NCBI GenBank assembly: GCA_900184925.1
Contig: FXYJ02000002.1
Span: 1-64,000 of the forward strand
Length of the DNA: 64,000 nucleotides
DNA from: Ruminococcaceae bacterium HV4-5-B5C
Lineage (GTDB): Bacteria > Bacillota > Clostridia > Oscillospirales > Acutalibacteraceae
Direction of reading: 5' to 3'
Shown here: positions 55,339 through 64,000 of the stretch, in pieces
Layout: every line of letters begins with the position of its first letter
Position numbering within the stretch: position 1 is the first letter of the stretch
Program-made: the position numbers and the translations under genes
Notes under the pieces: generated by a model
Told to the model about the DNA's origin: nothing
Database searches by the model: none
What the model saw: only the letters and a program-made list of their open reading frames with translations

Positions 55339-55695
55339 ATGGAGTTTTTGCGGGCTTTCGTAATCGGCGGGGCCATCTGCGTCGTTGGGCAGGTCCTGTT
55401 GGACTTCACCCAGATGACACCGGCGCGCGTTCTGGTGTCGTTTGTAACGCTCGGCGTCGTGCTCGGAGCCTGCGGCGTTTACCAGCCGCTTGTGGATTTC
55501 GCGGGCGCGGGGGCCACGGTTCCTCTGACGGGGTTCGGGTATCTTATGGCGAAAGGCACGCAGGAAGCCGTGCGGGAAAAGGGCCTTCTGGGCGCTTTTT
55601 CCGGCGGACTGACCGCCGGGGCCGCCGGTATCTCGGCGGCGGTGTTTTTCGGCTACCTTGCCGCTCTCTTTTCAAAATCGGGAGATAAGAGTTAA
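55339..55695 (+). CDS. spoVAE: Stage V sporulation protein AE
   Basis: The 118-residue membrane protein matches SpoVAE: FLRAFVIGGAICVVGQVLLD, then TPARVLVSFVTLGVVLGACGVYQPLVDFAGAGATVPLTGFG in the middle (several membrane segments). SpoVA proteins form a channel for dipicolinic acid uptake into the forespore and release in germination. The usual partners spoVAC and spoVAD are not next to it here. GAGGTG precedes the ATG. A GCATA at 55291 could be part of a forespore promoter, but this is weak. Confidence 0.92.
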   Translation: MEFLRAFVIGGAICVVGQVLLDFTQMTPARVLVSFVTLGVVLGACGVYQPLVDFAGAGATVPLTGFGYLMAKGTQEAVREKGLLGAFSGGLTAGAAGISAAVFFGYLAALFSKSGDKS

Positions 55696-55747
55696 CCCGA
55701 AGTTTCGAAAAGCGAAGGAAGGCTACCGTTACGCTTCGTATGCCTGG

Positions 55748-55870
55748 ATGGTGTTTCGGCTTGTGAGCGGGAACTGGATGCTCACGCTGCTCTGGCAGGG
55801 CGTAAAGTACGGGGCACGGGCCTACCTGCGGCACCGGGCGGCGCTGCGGACGCTGACGGGAAGGAGCTGA
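55748..55870 (+). CDS. Possible small ORF after spoVAE, start uncertain
   Basis: A reading frame downstream of spoVAE ends at 55870 and could encode about 40 residues from the ATG at 55748, rich in Trp, Leu and Arg. No good ribosome binding site precedes any start, and the frame runs open upstream into spoVAE. It may be a genuine short coupled protein or chance. Confidence 0.25.
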   Translation: MVFRLVSGNWMLTLLWQGVKYGARAYLRHRAALRTLTGRS

Positions 55871-55907
55871 AAAACAAAAAACGGACAGGCTTCGGGAGCC
55901 TGTCCGT
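55870..55907 (-). terminator. Terminator of the 55-residue protein gene
   Basis: An 11-bp perfect stem (55881-55891 with 55897-55907) is followed on the minus strand by TTTTTTGTTTTT. Confidence 0.88.
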
Positions 55908-55926
55908 ACCTCTTTCTTGGCCGGTC

Positions 55927-56094
55927 TTACTGAATGGAGCAGTCCAGATAATGCTCCAGGTCTTCTTCGTCCTTTTTCTTCTTCTCAAAGAAGAGTACGA
56001 CCGCAACAGTCAGGGACACAACCGCGGCCACAGCGGATACGACCGCCACCACAACGGACAGTCTGCTGGAATTCTTCAATTCGGACACCCCCAT
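55927..56094 (-). CDS. Small single-pass membrane protein, 55 residues
   Basis: Read on the minus strand from ATG at 56094, this frame gives 55 residues: a short polar N-terminus, one hydrophobic helix (about 12-36, Val/Ala-rich), then a charged EKKKKDEEDLEHYLD tail. It ends 20 bases before a strong minus-strand terminator, which supports a real transcript. The ribosome binding site is weak (AAAGG 12 bases away). Charge layout predicts a cytoplasmic C-terminal tail. No family recognised. Confidence 0.62.
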   Translation of the reverse strand: MGVSELKNSSRLSVVVAVVSAVAAVVSLTVAVVLFFEKKKKDEEDLEHYLDCSIQ

Positions 56095-56209
56095 ATTTCA
56101 GGAAAGCCTTTCGAACGGCTTCCGCGATCTGCTTCTATCATAACCATTTCTGCGGTAAATGTCAACGGGAGAGAGGAACGGGAGCAAGAACCCCAGCGCC
56201 TGCCGGGAA

Positions 56210-56240
56210 CGTAAAAAAGCAGAGCGTAAGCTCTGCTTTT
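56210..56240 (-). terminator. Terminator of rpsT
   Basis: AAAAGCAGAGC pairs with GCTCTGCTTTT around GTAA, and the minus-strand tail is TTTTTT. Confidence 0.88.
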
Positions 56241-56260
56241 GCTTTCCGTCGGAGCGGAGG

Positions 56261-56521
56261 TTACGCGTTCGCGTTCAGCTTGCGGACCAGTGCGGATTTC
56301 TTGCGGGCAGCGTTGTTCTTGTGCAGAATTCCGTTCGCAGCGGCCTGGTCGATCTTTTTCACAGCGGCGTTCACGGCCTGAGCCTTGTTGGCGTCGTTGG
56401 ATTCAATGGCGGCGACGGCCTTCTTGATATCCGTTTTCAATTCCGTATTTGCGGCCTTGTTATTTTCAGTTTTCACCGCGATGATTTTCACGCGTTTTTT
56501 CGCCGATTTGATGTTGGGCAT
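56261..56521 (-). CDS. rpsT: 30S ribosomal protein S20
   Basis: The 86-residue basic, helical protein begins MPNIKSAKKRVK and ends LHKNNAARKKSALVRKLN, as S20 does. It binds 16S rRNA during 30S assembly. AGGAGGTGG lies four to five bases before the ATG at 56521. It is transcribed divergently from gpr, the same neighbour as in Bacillus, from a promoter within 60 bases upstream. Confidence 0.97.
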   Translation of the reverse strand: MPNIKSAKKRVKIIAVKTENNKAANTELKTDIKKAVAAIESNDANKAQAVNAAVKKIDQAAANGILHKNNAARKKSALVRKLNANA

Positions 56522-56552
56522 GGTTCCACCTCCTTCGGCAGTCTTATATAGT

Positions 56553-56581
56553 ATGATAGCATTTGCGGCGAAAAAAAGCAA
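56553..56581 (-). promoter_or_regulatory. Likely rpsT promoter
   Basis: On the minus strand TTGCTT and TATCAT are separated by 17 bases, giving a short leader before rpsT. Confidence 0.55.
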
Positions 56582-56626
56582 GAAAAATCTGTCGGCCGGT
56601 CACGGCCGGAAAGGGGTTGACGTTTC

Positions 56627-57442
56627 ATGAATTTTCGAACGGACCTCGCGCTCGAACGAACCGAGCCGTCGAAACAGACAAAGAGGACAAAAGACGGCTG
56701 CACGGTGACGCGCGTTGAGGAGGGCGGAGGGGTCTATATCACGCTCGAGGTGGAGTCGATTTCCGACCACATCGACGCGGACGACGCCCTGCTGGAGCTT
56801 CTGACGGAGGAGCTTACCTCGCTGCTCCCGAAAGAAGGGCCGGTGCTTGCAGCGGGTCTCGGCAACCGCGCCGTCACGCCGGACGCGCTCGGGCCGCTGA
56901 CTGCCGAGCGCGTGCTTGCCACGCGGCACATCAAGGGGGAAATTGCCAAGGTGACGGGGCTTGAGGGGCTGCGCCCGGTTGCCGTCGTCAGTCCAGGCGT
57001 ACTCGGCTGCACGGGCATGGAGGCGTTCGAGGTGCTGCAGGCTGTCGTGAACGAGACAAAGCCCTCCGCCGTTATCGCCGTCGACGCGCTCGCGGCGCGC
57101 AGTCCCTCGCGGCTCGGGTGCACGGTGCAGCTCAGCTCCACGGGAATCTCTCCGGGCGCGGGCGTCGGGAACAGCAGACCGCGCATTGACGCGCAGACGC
57201 TTGGCGTCGCGGTAGTGAGCCTCGGCATCCCCACGGTGGTGGACGCCTCCACCTTCGCGCTCGACCTCACGGACGGCGGCGACGTGCAGGAGAAAGCCGC
57301 GCCCCGCGGCGCTCCGATGATGGTTACGCCCCGCGAGATCGACCTGATCATCGAGCGAGGTTCGCGCCTGCTTGCCATGGGCATCAACCGCGCCCTGAAT
57401 CCATCCCTTTCCGTCGAGGAATTCTCACAGCTCGCCGGTTAG
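56627..57442 (+). CDS. gpr: Germination protease GPR
   Basis: The 271-residue protein matches the A25 spore protease: it begins FRTDLALERTE (about 3-13), the region processed in other GPRs, then AGLGNRAVTPDALGP (about 76-90) and VIAVDALAARS (about 144-154) with the proposed active Asp. It degrades small acid-soluble spore proteins during germination. It is shorter than Bacillus GPR (about 370). The gene follows rpsT divergently and precedes spoIIP, a conserved Firmicute order. Confidence 0.95.
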   Translation: MNFRTDLALERTEPSKQTKRTKDGCTVTRVEEGGGVYITLEVESISDHIDADDALLELLTEELTSLLPKEGPVLAAGLGNRAVTPDALGPLTAERVLATRHIKGEIAKVTGLEGLRPVAVVSPGVLGCTGMEAFEVLQAVVNETKPSAVIAVDALAARSPSRLGCTVQLSSTGISPGAGVGNSRPRIDAQTLGVAVVSLGIPTVVDASTFALDLTDGGDVQEKAAPRGAPMMVTPREIDLIIERGSRLLAMGINRALNPSLSVEEFSQLAG

Positions 57443-57541
57443 GCGGCGTGCCGCCGCGCTCACGCTCCGGCGTTTTGCCGCGTGAAAGTCAGAATTCCGG
57501 TATGCCGTTCTGGCCCGCAGGAGGGCTTTTCCCACGCGGGC

Positions 57542-57571
57542 GCATAACGCGGGGGAACATTCGCATAGAAT
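57542..57571 (+). promoter_or_regulatory. Possible sigma-E-type promoter of spoIIP
   Basis: GCATAAC and CATAGAAT are separated by 15 bases, loosely like sigma-E/sigma-K elements, about 50 bases before spoIIP. Weak. Confidence 0.3.
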
Positions 57572-57620
57572 TACTGGCGGGGTTTATCCCTGCGGAGAAC
57601 AGAATGCGGAGGGCGGACGA

Positions 57621-58688
57621 ATGAAACAGCTCGGAAGAAGCACGGCGGTGGTTGCGGCGGCGGTGCTGACGGTGGTCGGATGCTGCTGCGCGGTAACGCG
57701 TCTTCCGGCCGGAGCGGGCGGAAAGACAGCGGCGGCTGCGGCCGGGTTCATCATCCCAGCCGGGAATACCGACGGGTTCTTCAGCGAAGAAGAGCAGGAC
57801 GGAACCGGCTCCGCGCCGAAAACTCCCGCTTCCTCCGCCGGGGCGTCTTCCGGAGCTGCCACGGTTTCTTCCGCATCGCAGAGCCCGTCCTCCGGGCAGC
57901 AGAGTCCGTCTTCCACCGAGGTGGAGAACGGTAAGGTGCTCGAGCTGAGCGTTGGCAACAGCGGCACGCAGGTCGGCGACTTTTGGGTCAAGAACTCCAC
58001 CGACGAACACAAGACAATCGACTTTGCAAAAGAACTGGCGGAGGCGCCGGCGGTGAAAATCCAGAAAAACTCCACCGCTCCGCAGGTGCTTATTTACCAC
58101 ACGCACACCACCGAATCCTATGACTGCGTGGCGCGCTCAACTGACCTGACCAAATCGGTCTGTGCCGTGGGCGACCGGATTGCCGAGCAGCTTCAGGCGG
58201 CGGGCATCGGCGTGCTGCACGACAAGACCGTCCACGACTACCCGGCCTACGACGGCTCCTATGACCGCTCAATTGTCACCATGCAGAACGACATTAAAAA
58301 GTACCCCGGCATCCAGGTTACGCTCGACATCCACCGCGACGCCATGCACCGCGACGACGGCACCATGCTGAAAACGACCTCCGTCGTGGGCGGCAGAAAG
58401 GCCGCGCAGCTTATGGTTCTTGCGGGCTGCGACGACGACGGAACCCTCGGCTTCCCGAACTGGGAATGCAACCTGAGGCTTGCCCTGCGCCTGCAGAAGC
58501 AGCTCGCCGTCGACGCCCCCGGCCTTGCGCGCCCCATCGACTTCTGCGCGCGCCGCTACAACGAGAACGTGACGAAGGGTTCGCTCCTCATTGAGATCGG
58601 CACGGACGCGAACACGCTGGACGAAGCCGAGTACAGCGGCACCCTGCTCGGGCAGTCGCTCGCAAAGGTGCTGCAGAGCCTGACGTAA
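57621..58688 (+). CDS. spoIIP: Stage II sporulation protein P
   Basis: The 355-residue protein has an N-terminal anchor (about 8-28), a Ser/Ala-rich linker (about 60-105) and a C-terminal SpoIIP amidase/endopeptidase domain with zinc-ligand-like YHTHTTESY (about 155), TLDIHRDA and LIEIGTDANT. With SpoIID and SpoIIM it degrades septal peptidoglycan during engulfment. GGAGGG precedes the ATG. It follows gpr directly, as in Bacillus. Confidence 0.95.
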   Translation: MKQLGRSTAVVAAAVLTVVGCCCAVTRLPAGAGGKTAAAAAGFIIPAGNTDGFFSEEEQDGTGSAPKTPASSAGASSGAATVSSASQSPSSGQQSPSSTEVENGKVLELSVGNSGTQVGDFWVKNSTDEHKTIDFAKELAEAPAVKIQKNSTAPQVLIYHTHTTESYDCVARSTDLTKSVCAVGDRIAEQLQAAGIGVLHDKTVHDYPAYDGSYDRSIVTMQNDIKKYPGIQVTLDIHRDAMHRDDGTMLKTTSVVGGRKAAQLMVLAGCDDDGTLGFPNWECNLRLALRLQKQLAVDAPGLARPIDFCARRYNENVTKGSLLIEIGTDANTLDEAEYSGTLLGQSLAKVLQSLT

Positions 58689-58718
58689 AAAAAGAAAAAA
58701 GGAAGTGAAAAATCTCCC

Positions 58719-58910
58719 ATGCGGAACAGACGGCGCCTGCGTTTGTTTTTTCTCTCGTTCTTCACGGCGATGCTTCTCGCCGCCCTCTTTCTGGGGCTTG
58801 CAATTGTGGATTACGAGTGCCGAAAAATCGGCTTCGGCGACGAAAAAACTCTCATTTTTCAAATCACCGGCAAAAATCTCAACTTTGCTTGCATTAGCCC
58901 CGGAATATGA
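58719..58910 (+). CDS. Small membrane protein between spoIIP and lepA
   Basis: The 63-residue protein has an arginine-rich start, one strong membrane helix (about 8-29), and a short tail ending in NFACISPGI. It starts 30 bases after spoIIP with GGAAG upstream, so it is probably co-transcribed. Bacillus has the small protein YqxA at this place, but no sequence similarity was established. Function unknown. Confidence 0.6.
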   Translation: MRNRRRLRLFFLSFFTAMLLAALFLGLAIVDYECRKIGFGDEKTLIFQITGKNLNFACISPGI

Positions 58911-58916
58911 TATAAT
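58889..58916 (+). promoter_or_regulatory. Promoter of the Thr-Gly repeat protein gene
   Basis: TTGCAT and TATAAT are separated by 16 bases; the -35 box lies within the end of the small membrane gene. A long GC-rich leader of about 170 bases follows. Confidence 0.7.
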
Positions 58917-59089
58917 AATCGGTGTATTATTGAGAATTAGAACTGCCCGGCGGTGCGCGCCCGCTTCGCCGGGAGTGAAAAGGGAACGCTTCGGAGTCCC
59001 CGATATAGATAAGGTATGCGGGGAGTTGACGCGCGGCGTGCGGAGCCGGGCACGCGGTTCCCCCACGGACGAAAAACGGAGGATCGCTC

Positions 59090-59836
59090 ATGAACGGACG
59101 GAAAAAACTGCTCTGCCTCCTGATACTGGCTCTTTTTCTGTTTTCTTATACATCGATCAATGCTTTTGCAACTGAAACAACGGGTGGCGGTACAGGAACA
59201 ACACAGACAGGTGGTACCGGAACAGGGACTGGTACTGGTGGTACCGGCACAGGTACAGGAACTGGTACTGGTACTGGTACTGGTGGTACAGGAACAGGGA
59301 CCGGAACCGGTACAGGCGGTACGGGAACAGGAACCGGGACCGGTACGGGCGGTACAGGAACAGGGACCGGAACTGGTACGGGTGGCACTGGAACAGGCAC
59401 CGGAACCGGCACGGGCGGTACAGGAACAGGGACCGGTGCGACCGCTGGTACAACTGGAGCAACTGCTTCTAGTGTAGCCCCAAAAAAGGTTACGAAAAAG
59501 CACTATACAACTGTTTCCTCTTCTTCCGCCAGCTCGATGGTGGATTTCTTCACTGTTTCTCAGGCTTCCTCTTCCGAGATACAGCTCCCTTCGGTTGACA
59601 GCGTGAGCGAAGTCGATCCGCTTGCCTCTGCGGCAAGCACTTCCTCGGGGATGAACAAGCCCGGTATCATTGCATGGGTGTGCATCGGCCTCGGCATCAT
59701 TGTGGTGCTCATCGTCATCCTGAGCAACCGCCGTCCGCCGAGCGGATCGGGCCGCAGCCGCTACCACAGAACGAAGCGCAGGAATAAGAAGCATTTGCTC
59801 AACGATAAATATTACCGCGGCCTCAACCGGTACTGA
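59090..59836 (+). CDS. Secreted or anchored Thr-Gly repeat protein
   Basis: The 248-residue protein has a signal peptide (about 1-26, NAFA), a Gly-Thr tract (about 30-125), a Ser-rich segment (about 125-190), a membrane helix (about 194-215) and a basic tail rich in Arg, Lys and Tyr. The tract is made of 11-residue units GTGTGTGTGTG encoded by 33-bp repeats. It would be a surface-exposed flexible stalk held by its C-terminal helix, with a cationic cytoplasmic tail. No catalytic domain. Placed between spoIIP and lepA, where it is not expected. Confidence 0.82.
   Translation: MNGRKKLLCLLILALFLFSYTSINAFATETTGGGTGTTQTGGTGTGTGTGGTGTGTGTGTGTGTGGTGTGTGTGTGGTGTGTGTGTGGTGTGTGTGTGGTGTGTGTGTGGTGTGTGATAGTTGATASSVAPKKVTKKHYTTVSSSSASSMVDFFTVSQASSSEIQLPSVDSVSEVDPLASAASTSSGMNKPGIIAWVCIGLGIIVVLIVILSNRRPPSGSGRSRYHRTKRRNKKHLLNDKYYRGLNRY
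59285..59437 (+). repeat. 33-bp minisatellite coding for Gly-Thr units
   Basis: Four full 33-base units at 59285-59317, 59318-59350, 59351-59383 and 59384-59416, and a partial fifth, encode the same 11-residue unit. Differences are almost all at third codon positions. Less regular Gly-Thr codons precede them from 59210. Confidence 0.92.
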
Positions 59837-59871
59837 CGTTCCGGCAAGGCGGCGCGCACATGGCAACACGA

Positions 59872-59903
59872 AGCAGGACGCCCTTCCGGCGCCCTGTTTT
59901 TTA
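59872..59903 (+). terminator. Terminator before lepA
   Basis: CAGGACGCC pairs with GGCGCCCTG (one mismatch) around CTTCC, followed by six T. Confidence 0.85.
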
Positions 59904-59926
59904 AGACCGGAAAGCAGGTGGATTTT

Positions 59927-61735
<1,809 letters not shown>

Positions 61736-61763
61736 CAGCCGGAGGCAACGCGAAATTCTGATC

Positions 61764-62205
61764 GACCGGCATTCTGGTTTTCATGGACGTTCCAAATTTG
61801 CAATTTGATTGCCTCAGCGGCACTTGGGCAGAAATTTCGGCCGTAACAAGGAAAACCAACCTGTCCCCACGGATACGAAATAGCCTGATGGGGACTCTTG
61901 GGGTATGCAGAGGGGGGAAGGGTGTGCAACACCTTACTCGCCTACGGCGGCCACGACTTTAGCCCGGATATAGACTATCGTTTATTCTTCGCACAGGGAT
62001 GCCCTCAAAGGGTTTGTGCATGCAGGCTCAGCCTGCCCCTCTGCGCGTGCTTTGCATCCTTTCGCACAAGAGCGAAAGGATGGGCCTGCGCGGCCGGAGC
62101 GCAAACTGAAAACAAGAAGATTCTAAGTTTGTGGTACAAGCATAGAAGTCGGGCATCTTTCCCGGATTTACGGAATGCAGCTTTCGGACGCGAAAGCTGC
62201 GCAAA
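61764..62205 (+). repeat. Structured dispersed repeat, copy C (rearranged module order)
   Basis: It starts with the GATCGACCGGC block (61764), then a TTGCCTCAGCGGCAC block, GGCCGTAACAAGG and a CCTGATGGGGACTCTTGGGG block, unique sequence (about 61905-62020), then the hairpin CATCCTTTCGC (62055-62065) with 62072-62082, loop ACAAGA, and the 10-bp hairpin 62177-62186 with 62191-62200. It ends about 40 bases before hemW. The GTAGGGGGA stem is missing. No supported gene lies within 61736-62247. Confidence 0.9.
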
Positions 62206-62247
62206 CTTCCTCTTCAACATGCGGCCGTTTGCTGAGAAAGGATGAAC

Positions 62248-63354
62248 ATGCAACCTTTCGGGTTATATATCCACGTACCGTTCTGTAACGGCAAATGCCC
62301 GTACTGCGACTTTTTCTCGCTGCGCGGTTCCGAGGCCGCGATGGACGAATATACGGACTGCGTCCTTGAAAAAATAAGGAGCAGTGCGCAAAAAACGGGC
62401 CGCAAAGCGGATACACTGTATTTCGGCGGCGGCACACCGAGCCTGCTCGGCGGGAAGCGCATTGCCCGCCTGACCGAAGCGGCCCGGCGCTCGTTCGGGC
62501 TCGAAAATGCCGAGATCACCGTGGAGGCGAATCCGGGCGGAGACCTTTCCGGCTTTTTCCGCGAAGCCGCAGCGGCTGGCGTCAACCGTGTATCGCTCGG
62601 CCTGCAGTCTTCCGATGAAGACGAGCTGCACCTCCTCGGGCGCAGACATACGGCGGATGATGCGGCGCGGGCCGTGGAAGATGCGCGGAACGCGGGTCTT
62701 ACCAACATTTCACTCGATCTCATGCTTGCGGTGCAGGGGCAGACGCAGGAAAGTCTTGCGCGCTCCGCCGCGTTCTGCGCGAACCTCGGTGCAAAGCACG
62801 TTTCCGCCTATCTGCTCAAGGTCGAGCCGCACACGGCCTACTGGAAAGAGCGCGAGACGCTCCGCCTTCCCGGCGAAGACGAGACCGCCGGGCTGTACCT
62901 TGCCGCGTGCCGGGAGCTTGAAAACCTCGGGTACAGGCAGTACGAAATTTCCAACTTTGCGCGTCCCGGTTTTGAGAGCCGCCACAACATGAAATACTGG
63001 CACGGTGAAGAATACCTCGGCCTCGGCCCCTCGGCGCATTCGTTCTTCGGCGGAAAGCGGTTCCATTATGAACGAAGCCTCGCCGGGTTTCTGCGCGGAG
63101 ACGGGCCGGAGCAGGACGGTTCTGGCGGAGACTTCGATGAATTCGCCATGCTGCGTCTGCGCCTTACGGAAGGGCTGACCGACAAAGCCTGCCTCGCCCG
63201 GTTCGGGTACCCGGTGCCGGAGCGCGTAAAAAAAGCCGCCCGGCTTTATGAAGCGGGCGGCCTGACGGTCTGCGGCGAGGATGGGTTTCATTTCACGCCG
63301 AAGGGCTTTCTTGTTTCCGACATGCTCACGGGGGAAATTCTGTTTGCAAAATAG
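62248..63354 (+). CDS. hemW: Heme chaperone HemW (radical SAM, HemN-like)
   Basis: The 368-residue protein has the radical SAM cluster motif in YIHVPFCNGKCPYCDF (CxxxCxxC about 16-23), GGGTPSLL (about 59-66) and YEISNFARPG (about 232-241). HemW proteins lack coproporphyrinogen oxidase activity and are thought to bind heme and transfer it. It follows lepA, the classic neighbour, but after the 440-base repeat copy C. The second ATG (62248) is chosen because AAAGG lies seven bases before it; the first has no spacing. Confidence 0.94.
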   Translation: MQPFGLYIHVPFCNGKCPYCDFFSLRGSEAAMDEYTDCVLEKIRSSAQKTGRKADTLYFGGGTPSLLGGKRIARLTEAARRSFGLENAEITVEANPGGDLSGFFREAAAAGVNRVSLGLQSSDEDELHLLGRRHTADDAARAVEDARNAGLTNISLDLMLAVQGQTQESLARSAAFCANLGAKHVSAYLLKVEPHTAYWKERETLRLPGEDETAGLYLAACRELENLGYRQYEISNFARPGFESRHNMKYWHGEEYLGLGPSAHSFFGGKRFHYERSLAGFLRGDGPEQDGSGGDFDEFAMLRLRLTEGLTDKACLARFGYPVPERVKKAARLYEAGGLTVCGEDGFHFTPKGFLVSDMLTGEILFAK

Positions 63355-63381
63355 CGGCAATTTTATGGAACGCTCAAACCG

Positions 63382-63756
63382 CTATCGGTTAAAAAAGGCG
63401 GAGGGAAGATTTGCCCCGGCGTAGGACAGCAGGAGAAGCTCCATAATATCCCTGTTGTTAATAGCAAAGTCAGGCATACTGACGTTTGGTATGTAGCAGG
63501 CCACCACAAACAGCACGCAGACAAGTACAACAGTCAGGTGAAACGGGCTGAAGTGCCGGGAGTGGAAATCGAGCTTCCGGTTTACGCAGTTCAGAAGGAT
63601 TCCGAGAATCAAATAGAGAATCCATTGAAAAATGATATATGGAAACAATTGATAACTGGTAGAGTAATATTGTTCGAAAATCCTGAGCAGCCAACTGGCT
63701 ATCATGCAGAAGATGAGAAAAATGACCGGTTCCAGAATCTGTCTTCTTTTTTTCAT
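63382..63756 (-). CDS. Four-helix membrane protein, unknown
   Basis: The 124-residue protein has four hydrophobic segments (about 9-28, 39-58, 70-90 and 103-117) and a basic start MKKRRQ. No domain recognised. The ATG at 63756 follows GAGGAG nine bases upstream; longer in-frame extensions run into repeat copy D. The last 17 bases of hemW and this stop are only 27 bases apart, convergent. More AT-rich than hemW. Confidence 0.65.
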   Translation of the reverse strand: MKKRRQILEPVIFLIFCMIASWLLRIFEQYYSTSYQLFPYIIFQWILYLILGILLNCVNRKLDFHSRHFSPFHLTVVLVCVLFVVACYIPNVSMPDFAINNRDIMELLLLSYAGANLPSAFFNR

Positions 63757-63859
63757 GGCAAACACTCCTCTTTCGTCTTGCAGAGGATTCAGCTTCTCTG
63801 CGGCATGGCTTTCACGGTACAGAGGCTGAGAAACGCGAATGAGATTTTCGCGCTTCCCA

Positions 63860-64000
63860 GAGTTACGGTATGCAGCTTTCGGACGCGAAAGCTGCGCAAA
63901 GCGTGTAGGGGGAGAGAACAGACTGCTGCAGGTTCCCGTTTCTCTCCCCCTACGACCCCCGGGACCTGTCAGCACCCGCGCAGGGATCGACCGGCATTCC
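63860..64000 (+). repeat. Structured dispersed repeat, copy D (cut by window end)
   Basis: It holds the 10-bp hairpin (63872-63881 with 63886-63895, loop GACG), a perfect 14-bp stem GTAGGGGGAGAGAA (63905-63918) with 63940-63953, and the start of the GATCGACCGGC block at 63986. It continues beyond the window. Confidence 0.9.

Noticed and set aside
59146..59412. Antisense ORFs with Pro-Val repeats opposite the Gly-Thr tract
   Set aside because: They are the reverse complement of the 33-bp repeat, lack ribosome binding sites and any signal peptide, while the plus-strand frame has an AGGAGG-like site, signal sequence and membrane helix.

Overview
This 64 kb window looks like chromosome from a spore-forming member of the Clostridia, most likely an Oscillospiraceae/Ruminococcaceae-type Firmicute. 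The evidence is the sporulation genes spoVAE, gpr and spoIIP, Firmicute gene orders (glmU-prs-pth-mfd and rpsT-gpr-spoIIP-lepA-hemW), AGGAGG-type ribosome binding sites, pyruvate phosphate dikinase, and GC-rich codon use judged by eye. No 16S, tRNA, CRISPR array, transposase or phage gene was seen. The genus is not determined.

Layout. Positions 1-54 are the 3' end of a 23S rRNA on the plus strand; no 5S follows it. A lone 5S gene with its own promoter and terminator lies 7 kb away on the opposite strand. Between them are an AT-richer minus-strand accessory block (DUF2812/PadR pair, CPBP protease, chemoreceptor) and a large GT39-type glycosyltransferase. From 7.3 to 13 kb come an ABC exporter pair, a nitroreductase, a DUF3592-like protein, an unknown 390-residue protein and a Smr-domain protein. 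From 13 to 18 kb is an envelope cluster (processive diacylglycerol glucosyltransferase type, VanW, GT2, UPF0104 flippase-like). NAD synthetase, a HAD phosphatase and an HD-domain protein follow. From 21.5 to 29.2 kb is the housekeeping series PrsA-like lipoprotein, mfd, pth, prs and a short uridyltransferase-only GlmU, all on the minus strand. Then come ppdK, a thiol-redox group (TlpA, CcdA, and a thioredoxin-reductase-like flavoprotein lacking the usual NADPH signature), a membrane protein/XRE regulator pair under a perfect palindrome, mutY, an EamA transporter, a secreted protein and secA.

Positions 43.1-52.0 kb hold a LacI-controlled sucrose locus: solute-binding protein, two permeases (the second broken by a single-base frameshift), two alpha/beta-hydrolase esterases, sucrose phosphorylase and a fructokinase. 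No ABC ATPase is encoded, so a shared MsmX-type ATPase is presumed. From 52 to 64 kb are a VanZ protein, a SurA-like foldase, a small lipoprotein, a free-standing candidate small RNA gene, a Cof phosphatase, spoVAE, an unlisted 55-residue membrane protein, and the rpsT-gpr-spoIIP-lepA-hemW region, which also carries a secreted Thr-Gly repeat protein built from a 33-bp minisatellite.

The most unusual signal is a dispersed non-coding repeat family with four copies, all in plus orientation (about 26.9, 35.1-35.7, 61.8-62.2 and 63.9 kb). The copies share strong hairpins, and two stems show compensatory base changes between copies, so the structure itself seems to be maintained. Copies sit inside otherwise conserved gene neighbourhoods (prs/pth, lepA/hemW).
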